Origin: JADZGC01 sp964391595
Lineage (GTDB): Bacteria; Patescibacteriota; Saccharimonadia; CAILAD01; GCA-016700035
Assembly (NCBI GenBank): GCA_964391595.1
Contig: CAYMMM010000001.1
Coordinates: 34,256-98,255 of the forward strand
Length of the DNA stretch: 64,000 bases
Reading direction: 5' to 3'
Each line of letters opens with the position of its first letter. Positions within the stretch are counted from its first letter, which is position 1. The translations under genes were made by a program, and so were the position numbers. Under the pieces are notes generated by a model. That model worked only from the letters and a program-made list of their open reading frames with translations, made no database searches and had not been told where the DNA came from. Positions 14,991 to 23,100 of this stretch are shown here, one piece after another.

Positions 14991-15018
14991 AAAAGCCCCG
15001 TTGATTTGGGGCTTTTTT
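14991..15018. terminator. Bidirectional intrinsic terminator
   Basis: AAAAGCCCC / GGGGCTTTTTT around a GTTGATTT loop, between the convergent coiled-coil and cupin genes; U-runs on both strands. Confidence 0.85.
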
Positions 15019-15034
15019 AGTACGGTTGTGAATG

Positions 15035-15454
15035 TTATTCGCTGTGATGCTCGGCTTCGGCGGCGTCGGCCTCTTCTTTGGTCTTATGGACAGTACCTGG
15101 AGCATGTTCAGCTGGGCTATAGAGTGAGTATACTTTGAGGTCACTATCCCCGATATTCTTCACATTGTGCCATGTGCCAGCTGGGATTAGTACCGCAGTA
15201 TCAGGCTGTAGCTCGCCAGTCTGCTCGACTTCTTCTTTCGACGGGCCGGTGTGAAGTGAGGCGGCCCCAGCTTCGACGCGCAGGAATTGATCAACATCCC
15301 CATGGACCTCGAGTCCAATCTCGCCACCCGCAGGAATCGACATGACCGTGAGCTGGGTGTGTTCACCTGTCCATAGTGTCGTGCGGAAGTTTGTATTGTT
15401 CTTCGTTTCATCTTCAATCTGTACGATATATACTTTCTTGTCATTGTCAGTCAT
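15035..15454 (-). CDS. Cupin-domain protein
   Basis: 139 residues, one cupin barrel. Motif 1 is GGEIGLEVHGDVDQFLRVEAG (one His, then D and Q in place of the second His and Glu) and motif 2 is LIPAGTWHNVKN. A His/Glu-rich tail (EEADAAEAEHHSE) may add metal binding. Similar small cupins occur widely without a firm function. An AAGGA site lies upstream of the ATG, with a TATAAT further up, so unlike its neighbours it has a normal leader. Confidence 0.85.
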   Translation of the reverse strand: MTDNDKKVYIVQIEDETKNNTNFRTTLWTGEHTQLTVMSIPAGGEIGLEVHGDVDQFLRVEAGAASLHTGPSKEEVEQTGELQPDTAVLIPAGTWHNVKNIGDSDLKVYSLYSPAEHAPGTVHKTKEEADAAEAEHHSE

Positions 15455-15551
15455 GGCGGTATTCCTTGTTTACACTTCTATTATACTCCATAGCGCTACC
15501 GTTTCTATCTGATATTTGCTATAATGCTGGGGTTCTCACAACAATACATAG

Positions 15552-15628
15552 AGGGGTGTAGCTCAGCTGGCTAGAGCGTCGGTCTCCAAAACCGAAGGCC
15601 GCGGGTTCGATCCCTGCCACCCCTGCCA
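15552..15628 (+). tRNA. tRNA-Trp (CCA anticodon)
   Basis: Cloverleaf with acceptor AGGGGTG/CACCCCT, D arm GCTCAGCTGGCTAGAGC, anticodon stem TCGGT/ACCGA around loop CTCCAAA (anticodon CCA) and T arm GCGGGTTCGATCCCTGC; the 3' CCA is encoded. A CCA rather than TCA anticodon agrees with TGA being a stop. Confidence 0.95.
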
Positions 15629-15704
15629 ATATTAATAACACTTATGTATGTATGATCATTAATATTTATACAAGCAAATCAGTTACTACTACGGGTTTTT
15701 GGCG

Positions 15705-16097
15705 TTATTTCGTCTTTGAGGATCTCTTTAATATCGAGTTTACCTTTTCAACTATAGTGTCGAGTGAAGTGTTTGACTTCAGTATGTAGTCAACTGCACC
15801 CGATATACTTAATTCGACCCTCCTATCAGTACTATCGAGATTGCTCATGACAATCACTGGGATATCTTTTGTTGAAGCTTCAGACTTAATCTCTTCGAGC
15901 ACATCCCAGCCTGTCGTGTCGGTGAGCATCACATCGAGCAAGACCAAATCGATATCATGACTCACCTCTTTTAGACCCTCGCTACCTGTTCGAGCCGACT
16001 TTACTGCATATCCGGCATGCTTGAGCGATTCACAAAGTGCAGTATTGAGTGCTGCTTCGTCATCAATTACGAGTAAAGTATATTTCTTGTCTGACAT
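15705..16097 (-). CDS. Single-domain response regulator (receiver)
   Basis: 130 residues, a lone CheY-like receiver: acidic pocket IDDE (11-14), phospho-acceptor Asp55 in LVLLDVML, MSN as the Thr/Ser switch site and conserved Lys in YILKSNTSLD. No output domain. The tail KSN-x-SL after the conserved Lys is shared with the other four receivers nearby, so they are paralogues. Last of a run of three receivers downstream of the PAS kinase on the same strand. Confidence 0.9.
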   Translation of the reverse strand: MSDKKYTLLVIDDEAALNTALCESLKHAGYAVKSARTGSEGLKEVSHDIDLVLLDVMLTDTTGWDVLEEIKSEASTKDIPVIVMSNLDSTDRRVELSISGAVDYILKSNTSLDTIVEKVNSILKRSSKTK

Positions 16098-16122
16098 TAC
16101 ACCCTCCTTGGGTAGGTATTAC

Positions 16123-16506
16123 TTATGCTAATCGCTGCTTCACTAGCTGGAGTAGAAGCTCAATGGACGTATCTGACTTCACGAGATAGTCGTTGAGCAT
16201 ACCATCTTTGCGCACTTGATTCAGGTTTTTCAACATTTCTTCTTCTGTAGTGACATTTGAGAGAATAATGACTGGTACCTGTGCACCCCACTCATCCTCG
16301 CGTAGCTTTGTGAGCATTTGTTCTCCACTCATCTTAGGCATCAGTAAGTCTAATACAATGAGGCTTGGCTTTGACTCGAAGGCTATCTGTAAACCGTCTT
16401 CTCCATTGTCGGCATGCTGGATTTCGTACCCGTGGTCTGTCAGAGCATCTATAAGCCCCTTACGAAGACTTTGGTCATCCTCAACGATAAGAATGCGTTT
16501 TGTCAT
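16123..16506 (-). CDS. Single-domain response regulator (receiver)
   Basis: 127 residues; acidic residues VEDD (8-11), Asp53 in IVLDLLMP, switch residue in LSN and Lys in LVKSDTS. No effector domain, so it acts by protein contact or passes phosphate onward. Between two other receivers, 25 nt from the next. The insertion around TTEEEMLKNLNQVRKDG before the Lys distinguishes it from its paralogues. Confidence 0.9.
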   Translation of the reverse strand: MTKRILIVEDDQSLRKGLIDALTDHGYEIQHADNGEDGLQIAFESKPSLIVLDLLMPKMSGEQMLTKLREDEWGAQVPVIILSNVTTEEEMLKNLNQVRKDGMLNDYLVKSDTSIELLLQLVKQRLA

Positions 16507-16517
16507 AGTAATGCCCT

Positions 16518-16901
16518 CTACTTTAGAATTTCTGTACGAATATGGTTTATGAGTGCATCGAGCCTGAAGTCACTCTTGATATAGTATTCTTTTGCCCCAA
16601 ACTGCAAATATGCAGACCGCTTGTCCTCACCTCCGGTGTTCGTGACAACAAATACTGGGATATCCTTCCACTCAGACTGTTTAACGTGCTGTAAAAAGTC
16701 GAGGCCGTCTAATTTGCCGAGTAAATAATGATCCAGCCAAATAGCGTCAATTTGAGGCAAGTCATGCAGGTAGCCGAGTGCTTGCTCGACGCTTCGTGCT
16801 GTGACCGAGTCAAAGCCGTATGACTCGAGTTTACGCGATATAGCCAGTAATAGCGGCTTCTCATCTTCTATAATAAGTATGGTTTTATCGAGGTTAGACA
16901 T
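16518..16901 (-). CDS. Single-domain response regulator (receiver)
   Basis: 127 residues; IEDE acidic pocket, Asp57 in AIWLDHYLLGKLDGL (longer loop, no Pro after the Asp), switch VTN and Lys in YYIKSDFRLD. Encoded 13 nt after the PAS kinase, its likely cognate sensor. It also has its own extended -10 box (16909-16917) overlapping the kinase stop codon, 7 nt before its ATG, so receivers can be transcribed without the kinase. Confidence 0.88.
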   Translation of the reverse strand: MSNLDKTILIIEDEKPLLLAISRKLESYGFDSVTARSVEQALGYLHDLPQIDAIWLDHYLLGKLDGLDFLQHVKQSEWKDIPVFVVTNTGGEDKRSAYLQFGAKEYYIKSDFRLDALINHIRTEILK

Positions 16902-16908
16902 ACGCTAT

Positions 16909-16917
16909 ATTATATCA
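16909..16917 (-). promoter_or_regulatory. Internal extended -10 promoter, leaderless receiver gene
   Basis: Minus-strand TGA-TATAAT; the TGA is the stop codon of the histidine kinase. 7 nt to the ATG at 16901. Confidence 0.5.
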
Positions 16918-18534
16918 CTCAACGGAGAGTTTCTTAGCCCCAACACGACTAATAGTCTTCAGTGGTAGATATACGTAAAATGTTGTTCCCTCTTTTACCT
17001 TTGATGTAAACCAGATATTACCATTTCCCTGATCAATAATGGATTTTAGAATGTAAAGACCCAAACCGGTTCCGTCTGTATCTTTGTCCCTTACATTGTC
17101 TGCACGAAACATTTTACTAAAAATTTTGTGTTGCTGATTTTTGGGAATACCATAACCAGTATCACTAACAGAAATAAGTACCCCAGCTCCTGGCAGCTTA
17201 AAGTCGGCTACCTTGCTGCCCGACTTAGCGCGCGTAATTGTGAGTGCAATCTTGCCTTTAGGAGGAGTGTATTTCGAAGCATTGGACAAGAGGTTTTGGA
17301 TAATCATCGAAAAGTACTGAGGATCAAATGTAATTTTCGGTAGGGTTTGTTCTAATTTTACATTTAGAGTTTGGTCATGCTTACTACAGATAAACTCCAG
17401 GTCTTTTACGGTATCCTTGATGCATCGGGCAATATTGAAGGGCTTGGAGTTGAAAGAAAACGTTCCCAACTCTAGCCTACTCACATTGAGAAGCGCATTG
17501 ATAAGCTTGACCATGCGCTGGTTGGCATTATAGATTTCTTCGACATATTCTTTTTGCGCGGCAGAGAGATCACCTACATCTCCGTTCAGGAGCATCTCAC
17601 TAAACCAATTGATTGCCGACAGTGGTGTGCGTAATTGATGTGAGGCTAGGGACACAAACTCAGTTTTTGCTTTATCGATATCCTTCTCGATAGTGATGTC
17701 TCGCTCGGTACCGATAAAAAACTTAACTTCGTTTTTATCATTCAAGACCGGGGCTATTGTGGCTTGGGCGATATATTTCTGTCCGCTCTTACGAATGTTC
17801 GTAATTTCACCCGTAAAAAGTTTTTTCTCAACCTTAATGGTGTGCCAAAGCTTCCGATAGAAGGAACTTTCCATCAGTCCGCCCCATAGGGTGCCGGCCT
17901 TCGTGCCGATCATTTCTTTACTTGAGTAGCCCGTCATCTTCTCCGCAGCGGAATTAGCATACAGAACTATCCCCTCGGCGTCTGTGATGATTATATGTTC
18001 GCCGCTGTTTTCGACAGCCAGGAAAAACTTTTGAGTTTCGAGGATTTGCCTCTTGTAGTTCTTCTGTTGAAGTTCTAGCTCTTCGAGAGAAGAAATGAGC
18101 TGCTCTTGTTGGATCTGACTCTTCTGCTCTTCGATTTTTTTGTGGGTGATGAGGATGCGAACAGACAAATATTTCTCTGGTTTCTTGTCTCGCCCCATGA
18201 TTGGCACGATGGTAGTATCCACCCAATACAGTTTGCCAGTCTTTGATTTATTGAGTAGATCACCCCGCCAGGTCTGCCCACTACTGATAGTTTTCCATAA
18301 ATCTTTATATACTTTTTGAGGCATGAGACCGGACTTGAGAATACGATGGTTCTGCCCAAGTAGCTCTTGCATGGTGTATTTTGATACTTCAGTAAACTTC
18401 GGATTCGTGTATATTATGTCGCCGTTTTTATCGGTTAACGAAATCATAGCCGCTTTGTTTACTGCTGTAAATAGTGCCTTATAGTCGAGTGTCTCGACAG
18501 GTTGGTTGTGCTTCAAATGCTTCCTACTTGGCAT
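16915..18534 (-). CDS. Soluble PAS-PAS sensor histidine kinase
   Basis: 539 residues without membrane helices. PAS 1 (about 18-135, with LLGQNHRILKSGLMP), a coiled coil (about 135-168), PAS 2 (about 168-288), HisKA with His299 in ASHQLRTPLSAI, and HATPase_c with N box NLLSNASKYTPP, DTGYGIP and GTGLGLYI. A cytoplasmic signal is therefore sensed. The gene overlaps the end of the flavin reductase-like gene by 11 nt, so the two are translationally coupled; a redox signal from that protein is an attractive guess. Receivers follow immediately downstream. Confidence 0.93.
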   Translation of the reverse strand: MPSRKHLKHNQPVETLDYKALFTAVNKAAMISLTDKNGDIIYTNPKFTEVSKYTMQELLGQNHRILKSGLMPQKVYKDLWKTISSGQTWRGDLLNKSKTGKLYWVDTTIVPIMGRDKKPEKYLSVRILITHKKIEEQKSQIQQEQLISSLEELELQQKNYKRQILETQKFFLAVENSGEHIIITDAEGIVLYANSAAEKMTGYSSKEMIGTKAGTLWGGLMESSFYRKLWHTIKVEKKLFTGEITNIRKSGQKYIAQATIAPVLNDKNEVKFFIGTERDITIEKDIDKAKTEFVSLASHQLRTPLSAINWFSEMLLNGDVGDLSAAQKEYVEEIYNANQRMVKLINALLNVSRLELGTFSFNSKPFNIARCIKDTVKDLEFICSKHDQTLNVKLEQTLPKITFDPQYFSMIIQNLLSNASKYTPPKGKIALTITRAKSGSKVADFKLPGAGVLISVSDTGYGIPKNQQHKIFSKMFRADNVRDKDTDGTGLGLYILKSIIDQGNGNIWFTSKVKEGTTFYVYLPLKTISRVGAKKLSVE

Positions 18535-19204
18535 ACCCGACGAAATCCTCTGTCATTATGCGGTTAACCTGAACGCCATGCTGGGTTAGTGAAGTTAGAA
18601 CGGCGTGGACCATATCTGGGGGGCCTGCTACGTACCATGTCCTATCTTTTTCACGTAATTCAGCAGGAGAGATATGGCCAATAGTATACTTGTCGGACAC
18701 TTCATGTATAGAAATGATATCTTGCATAGATCGAAGTTCATCACTAAATACAGCGTGACTCTTCTCTCTATGAAAATAATATATGCTTGAGCTAGGGTGA
18801 CCTTCTAGCTGTCCTCTCGTCTGCAGCATACTCATAAATGGTGTAATCCCTATACCTCCAGCGATTATTGATACCGGCCCATGTGCTGCCAATACGAACA
18901 CCCCCTTGGGTCCAGCCACATGTACTTCATCACCTTTTTTGCGGTTTGCGATGTGTTGCTTAAATTTTGATTCACTCATCCTAAAGGCTATCGAAATTAG
19001 AGGCAACGTAATTGGTGATGAGCAGATTGAGAAGTCTCGAACATTTTCCCTAGAAGACTCGGCAGACAATTCAGGAAGTGTGAGCGTTATATATTGTCCA
19101 GGAGTAAATGTGAATCCATCTATCATCCTGATTGTAACGCACAGCGTATTCTTGGAAAGATAATCTAGTCGCTCGATTGTAGCGCTTGACGGCTGAGTGT
19201 TCAT
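18524..19204 (-). CDS. Ferredoxin-NADP+ reductase-like flavoprotein
   Basis: 226 residues: an FAD-binding barrel with PGQYITLTLPE and RDFSICSSP (the RxYS-type flavin motif), then an NAD(P) domain with IAGGIGITPFMSML and YVAGPPDMV. There is no 2Fe-2S or globin domain, so the electron partner is separate. Its start is 52 nt from the next receiver gene, and its end overlaps the PAS kinase gene. The arrangement suggests that it belongs to the signalling operon, perhaps reporting or altering redox state. Confidence 0.85.
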   Translation of the reverse strand: MNTQPSSATIERLDYLSKNTLCVTIRMIDGFTFTPGQYITLTLPELSAESSRENVRDFSICSSPITLPLISIAFRMSESKFKQHIANRKKGDEVHVAGPKGVFVLAAHGPVSIIAGGIGITPFMSMLQTRGQLEGHPSSSIYYFHREKSHAVFSDELRSMQDIISIHEVSDKYTIGHISPAELREKDRTWYVAGPPDMVHAVLTSLTQHGVQVNRIMTEDFVGYAK

Positions 19205-19256
19205 GCGTAGCTACTCAATCTCACTCGAGTAGAGCTCATTACTGCTACACACTTCA

Positions 19257-19628
19257 TCATATGTTTCTTTCTACAACTTGGTCAAATTCGCGTAGCGAAA
19301 TGTTAGCCTTCACTATAAACAATTTCGCGCCAAGTCTTTTACAGCGCTGTTTATCTTCTTCTTGAGTTAGATTGGTCATGACAATCACTGGCGTATCTAT
19401 GAGATTTTGCTGGACGTGACCAAGCACCGAAAAGCCATCTTCGATTGGCATAATTATGTCGAGTAAGATGAGATCGTAGTGCTTTTTGTCTAAATATTTG
19501 TTGGCTTCTTTGCCATTTTCGGCGATAGTAACATCATAGCCATTTTTATGCAGGCGCAGCTTCATGGCCTTTGATAGGCTTTTTTCATCCTCAGCAATTA
19601 AAATGCTTTTTTTAGCTGATGTAATCAT
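19257..19628 (-). CDS. Single-domain response regulator (receiver)
   Basis: 123 residues; AEDE acidic pocket, Asp57 in LILLDIIMP, switch MTN and Lys in FIVKANISLREFD. Closest in its C-terminus (NISLRE-D) to the receiver at 21188-21568, which suggests a recent duplication around the glycosyltransferase gene. TATAAC lies 6 nt before the ATG. It lies between the glycosyltransferase and the flavoprotein gene on the same strand. Confidence 0.9.
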   Translation of the reverse strand: MITSAKKSILIAEDEKSLSKAMKLRLHKNGYDVTIAENGKEANKYLDKKHYDLILLDIIMPIEDGFSVLGHVQQNLIDTPVIVMTNLTQEEDKQRCKRLGAKLFIVKANISLREFDQVVERNI

Positions 19629-19681
19629 AACTTTGTTATAACTCTGATCTAAATAACTAAAAAAGTCAAATTCGGGCTACC

Positions 19682-21148
19682 TTAATGTTGCTGAGCTGAA
19701 GTTAGTACTGGCGCGCGACGCGTTTTTTTCGAGTACTCACCGAGCTGGAGACCCTTCATGACTATAGGTAATAGCCAGTAGGTCATCACAATAATCCAAA
19801 AGCCAGAAAACAGTAAGATTGTAGACACCCCGTATTCTAAGAAGTTATACGCGAGCGCAACATAGCCGATACTTAGAAAAGCTATTTGTGGAAATACCAG
19901 GTGGGCTTCTCGCTTACCGTGATCTGTTTTTGGCGTCACTCGATAGCTCGGTTTCTTTGTTGCAAACAGCGCGAGTACGGCAGCTCGAGCATAGACAGGG
20001 AACAGCCCCGCCCATACCCGTGATGTTAGCTGCCCTCTACTCAGCCACCCGAAAAACATCAGTGTCGCAATTAGTGCTGGTAGGCGGAAGGCAATATACC
20101 AATACCCCCCGTTGTGGATCTGAATGTTTGTAAAGAGCGTATAAAAATTTATTGTGTAAATACCCGTAAGAAAGAACGCGCTCACAAGATAGCAATAGCC
20201 TATCTCAAAATAATGCAGTCGCTGACGGAAGCTCAACCCCGACATAAAAATAGGACTCTGCCAATACATGATCCGTAAGGTGTCGAGTGCCCAAGTTCCC
20301 CGTTGCTTGTAAATAGCGCTAAGGTCCGTTGGGGCATGGCCGAGGACATATGGTTGACTGACGTAGACACTCTTATAGCCTTTAGTATGAAAGATATATG
20401 AGGTATGCAGATCTTCTACGAGGTTCCACTCGCTAAACCCTCCTATGGCATCGAGAGCCTTACGACGGTATATTACCCCCGAGCCACAGCTTATGGCGGC
20501 GTCGTTTGCATTCTTCCCTGTTTGCATATGGTTATAGAACATGTAGTCATGATTAAAATCATTATCTTCTACAGTAAAGGACTGCCTGGATGCGACAAGC
20601 GCTACCTCTTTATCTTTGAAATGACCCAATAGGTCATCAAGAATATTTGGCTGCACAACATTATCTGCGTCAATCGTTAATACATAGGGGGATTTGGCAA
20701 AGCGCAACCCATAATTCATATTTGCCGACTTGTACCGCTTCTGTGCACGATCTGGTCTTGACAGATAGGTGAAGCCATATTTCTCGGCTAGCTTCTTTAC
20801 CCCTGCCCTACCGCCATCATCCAGAACATACAGATATAGGCTAGGGTGTTGTATCTGAGATGCGGCGCGCATACTTTCCTCGAGCATCTTTAATGGCTCG
20901 TCCACGGTGGGTATAAATACATCAACCGATGCACGCAGAGAATACTCGCCGCCCAAAAGAACAAACTTTCTTGACCAATGATTCACTAAAAAGAGTAACG
21001 AAACAATGTAGACTAATATTTCAAATGCATAAAATAGCCATCCTAATGCGCCTACAACATGAAAGAACAACCAAGCCAAATACGTAGTGTTTGCCAGGAA
21101 CATAATGAGCCCAAGTCGCCTGGTTTTGTCGAGCCTCGAGTGCTTCAC
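19682..21148 (-). CDS. BcsA-like processive glycosyltransferase (GT2)
   Basis: 488 residues with two N-terminal helices, a cytoplasmic GT2 domain and about five C-terminal helices. Catalytic signatures of cellulose/hyaluronan-type synthases are present: DDG (110-112), DAD (160-162), ED (245-246) and Q282-RGTW, a variant of QxxRW. There is no PilZ domain, so direct c-di-GMP control is not expected. The product would be an extruded polysaccharide of unknown sugar. GTG start. It is flanked on both sides by receivers, one divergent, so phosphorelay control of the polysaccharide is likely. Confidence 0.87.
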   Translation of the reverse strand: MKHSRLDKTRRLGLIMFLANTTYLAWLFFHVVGALGWLFYAFEILVYIVSLLFLVNHWSRKFVLLGGEYSLRASVDVFIPTVDEPLKMLEESMRAASQIQHPSLYLYVLDDGGRAGVKKLAEKYGFTYLSRPDRAQKRYKSANMNYGLRFAKSPYVLTIDADNVVQPNILDDLLGHFKDKEVALVASRQSFTVEDNDFNHDYMFYNHMQTGKNANDAAISCGSGVIYRRKALDAIGGFSEWNLVEDLHTSYIFHTKGYKSVYVSQPYVLGHAPTDLSAIYKQRGTWALDTLRIMYWQSPIFMSGLSFRQRLHYFEIGYCYLVSAFFLTGIYTINFYTLFTNIQIHNGGYWYIAFRLPALIATLMFFGWLSRGQLTSRVWAGLFPVYARAAVLALFATKKPSYRVTPKTDHGKREAHLVFPQIAFLSIGYVALAYNFLEYGVSTILLFSGFWIIVMTYWLLPIVMKGLQLGEYSKKTRRAPVLTSAQQH

Positions 21149-21187
21149 ACTTGCCGATCCTTTATTAACTAGTTACTATTAAAGCAG

Positions 21188-21568
21188 ATGCGAGACATAA
21201 GCAAAACCACTAAGTCCGTAATGGTTGTAGAAGACGAGCCTTCACTCCTGGAAGTGATCTCGAAGCGCATGAAGGCGGCAGGCTACCGAGTTATGGAAGC
21301 AAGGGATGGCCAAGAGGCTGTTTCTCTCGCAAAACACGACATGCCAAATGTGCTTATTACCGACGTTATTATGCCGAAGAAGAATGGCTTTGACCTCATA
21401 CAAGAATTGACGCGCATAAACCCCGATCTCCCGGCTATTATCATTACAAATCTCGAGGGTGATCAGGATCGAGATACTGGCACGCAGCTAAAAGTGAAGC
21501 ATTTCCTCATTAAGTCAAATATTTCACTCCGTGAGCTTGATCAAAAAGTCGCGGCACTCATGAAATAG
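21188..21568 (+). CDS. Single-domain response regulator (receiver)
   Basis: 126 residues; VEDE pocket, Asp59 in VLITDVIMP, switch ITN and Lys in FLIKSNISLRELD. Transcribed divergently from the glycosyltransferase, with 39 nt between starts and a TACTAT box 8 nt before the ATG. Followed by a good terminator. Its closest visible relative is 19257-19628. Confidence 0.9.
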   Translation: MRDISKTTKSVMVVEDEPSLLEVISKRMKAAGYRVMEARDGQEAVSLAKHDMPNVLITDVIMPKKNGFDLIQELTRINPDLPAIIITNLEGDQDRDTGTQLKVKHFLIKSNISLRELDQKVAALMK

Positions 21569-21601
21569 CGAGGCGTGGTTATTGTTAGTAGTAAAAAAAT
21601 T

Positions 21602-21630
21602 GCCCGTCGTCGACTGACGAGGGGCTTTTT
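21602..21630 (+). terminator. Intrinsic terminator of the 21188 receiver gene
   Basis: Stem GCCC-G-TCGTC / GACGA-G-GGGC with a GACT loop and one G-G mismatch, followed by five T. Confidence 0.8.
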
Positions 21631-21636
21631 GACTCA

Positions 21637-22113
21637 CTAAGCAGCGATACCATGCTGACTGAGGTAGTTGATAATCCGGCGAATATCGGCTTCATCTTTC
21701 TTACGGCCAATCGCCTGCTTCCAAGCTAGTATCCCCTCGGGAGTGAGTACTCGAATACCCTGGACGATACGTGACGATGGCTTAAGCTCTGTGAACGAAG
21801 CTCGATAAAGTGCGTCATTTGGCGGCAGCATGATGGTTATGTGGCCATTGACCTCACGTTCACCATAGTCACCCACTACTTGTTCTAGATTCTTGAGTCG
21901 CGTTCCACGGCTTGTGGGGAGACCAATTTTACGAGCTTCATTGATGAGGCAGCCAGGTGTCACGATGATGTCATAGTCACTTATCTGAGGCTTGATGCCC
22001 CAGACCGCTAGGGCGGCCCCGCCGACCAGCATCGACTTTGTAGTCGGAAGATCAAGTGCTCGTATGGGCGCCAATAGCGCGGTGAGCTGTGCAGCTTCGA
22101 TTGGTGCTGGCAT
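21637..22113 (-). CDS. Nucleotidyltransferase-fold protein
   Basis: 158 residues. MLVGGAALAVWGIKPQISDYDIIV gives the GG...D-x-D core of the polymerase-beta/MNT nucleotidyltransferase superfamily, here with a single D-Y-D pair, and the C-terminus LAWKQAIGRKKDEADIRRI is typical of the AbiEii/MNT-like branch. Such proteins act as antitoxin-type or tRNA-modifying enzymes, but no partner HEPN gene is adjacent. Clear AGGAG 5 nt before the ATG. Confidence 0.7.
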   Translation of the reverse strand: MPAPIEAAQLTALLAPIRALDLPTTKSMLVGGAALAVWGIKPQISDYDIIVTPGCLINEARKIGLPTSRGTRLKNLEQVVGDYGEREVNGHITIMLPPNDALYRASFTELKPSSRIVQGIRVLTPEGILAWKQAIGRKKDEADIRRIINYLSQHGIAA

Positions 22114-22258
22114 TGTTACTCCTAGGTAGGTACTTCACAATTGAATATACCCATCATACTCGGTGTGTATGACGCGAGAAAAGCATGAGGGCTTGAACAC
22201 ATGTTGCTTTCGTCGCCGTTACGACTCATCAGCACAGCTTATACTCTGTGGAGCAACG

Positions 22259-22276
22259 ACAAGCAGATCATGAGCT
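22259..22276. repeat. Inverted repeat, left end of the GC-rich cassette
   Basis: ACAAGCAGATCATGAGCT, a perfect 18-bp inverted match to 22955-22972. The pair brackets about 714 bp that contain one GC-rich gene. Confidence 0.85.
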
Positions 22277-22342
22277 TCACCTCCCGAGAGGCGCACCGTG
22301 ATGGTGGTCGTTGCCTCCCTGAAGGGATGTGTTGAGCCGGCG

Positions 22343-22813
22343 CTAGCGCTTGATGCCCGCCTTGGCCAGCACGTCGGCGGGGACCCCCGCCTTGCGCCAG
22401 ATGCCGTACTCGATGCCCTTGGAACTCGAGTAGGCGAGTCCGTGCAGGATGAACGCTGCCTCCAGCTCCTCGAAGCCGTCGTCGGACTCGAGTTGCTTTA
22501 GCTCGACCTCGAGGTCGGACTGCTCCTGGATCAGGAGGACCTCCTGCAGCGCATCGGCTTCGGGCAACATTTCGGCGATCTTGGCGAGACGTGCCTTGAT
22601 CGAGTCGGGGGTGCGCTTGCGGCCCCGACTCGGCTTGTTCTTCCTGAGGGCGTCGAGGTACGCCTTCACGGCTCGGCCCTGGGCACGTCCGGCAGCGAGC
22701 GCGGCCTTGTGCTGGTCGGTCATCGTTCTGTGCGGGCGCGGCGAGTGTCGGGCGCTGTCCGCCCGAACTGCACCCCGCATGTTGCGAGGACGGGATTCCG
22801 TGTGAATGGGCAT
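22343..22813 (-). CDS. GC-rich gene, actinobacterial-type conserved hypothetical protein
   Basis: 156 residues from the ATG 22811-22813; an in-frame ATG at 22721-22723 (MTDQHK) would give 126, and neither has a strong Shine-Dalgarno. The core (KAALAAGRAQGRAVKAYLDA, then RGRKRTPDSIKARLAKI, then a DLEVELKQLES helix and SSSKGIEYGIWRKAGVPADV near the end) reads like a conserved hypothetical family I associate with Actinobacteria, where the end also reads Y-W-x-x-G-V-P-A-x-V-L-x-x-A-G-I. GC content is visibly higher than in the surroundings, and 18-bp inverted repeats flank the gene. Transfer is likely; function unknown. Confidence 0.65.
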   Translation of the reverse strand: MPIHTESRPRNMRGAVRADSARHSPRPHRTMTDQHKAALAAGRAQGRAVKAYLDALRKNKPSRGRKRTPDSIKARLAKIAEMLPEADALQEVLLIQEQSDLEVELKQLESDDGFEELEAAFILHGLAYSSSKGIEYGIWRKAGVPADVLAKAGIKR

Positions 22814-22954
22814 TGGGATGCTTTCTTCCACCCTTGAAGGAGCTATGCAGGACTTCTGCCTCGGCTTGCACGGGTGTGCTGGGTGGAAAGCGTGATTCTG
22901 ATGCAGCCCCATCACACATCGGCTCCTTGCAAAATCACCTTTTCCACCAAGCAC

Positions 22955-22972
22955 AGCTCATGATCTGCTTGT
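22955..22972. repeat. Inverted repeat, right end of the GC-rich cassette
   Basis: Exact reverse complement of 22259-22276. A 9-base direct repeat TGAATATAC also occurs at 22142-22150 and 22972-22980. Confidence 0.85.
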
Positions 22973-23084
22973 GAATATACGAATCTTCTTTTGTGAGAAA
23001 ATCCGCATATATATTAGTATAATATTGTGAATTTGTCAATTAATTTCATTATACTAAGGACTATGGAAGGATTGCGCGAAGCGG

Positions 23085-23090
23085 TATAAT
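23085..23090 (+). promoter_or_regulatory. -10 box (TATAAT) for the 23101 gene
   Basis: Perfect TATAAT, 10 nt before the ATG at 23101. It overlaps the upstream in-frame ATG at 23089, which is therefore not used. Confidence 0.5.
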
Positions 23091-23100
23091 GATGAGCATT

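Noticed and set aside
22239..22919. A 226-codon minus-strand frame overlapping the GC-rich cassette gene
   Set aside because: It is Arg/Pro/Gly/Ala-rich in the manner of an out-of-frame reading of GC-rich DNA, whereas the other frame gives a protein with recognisable conserved blocks.
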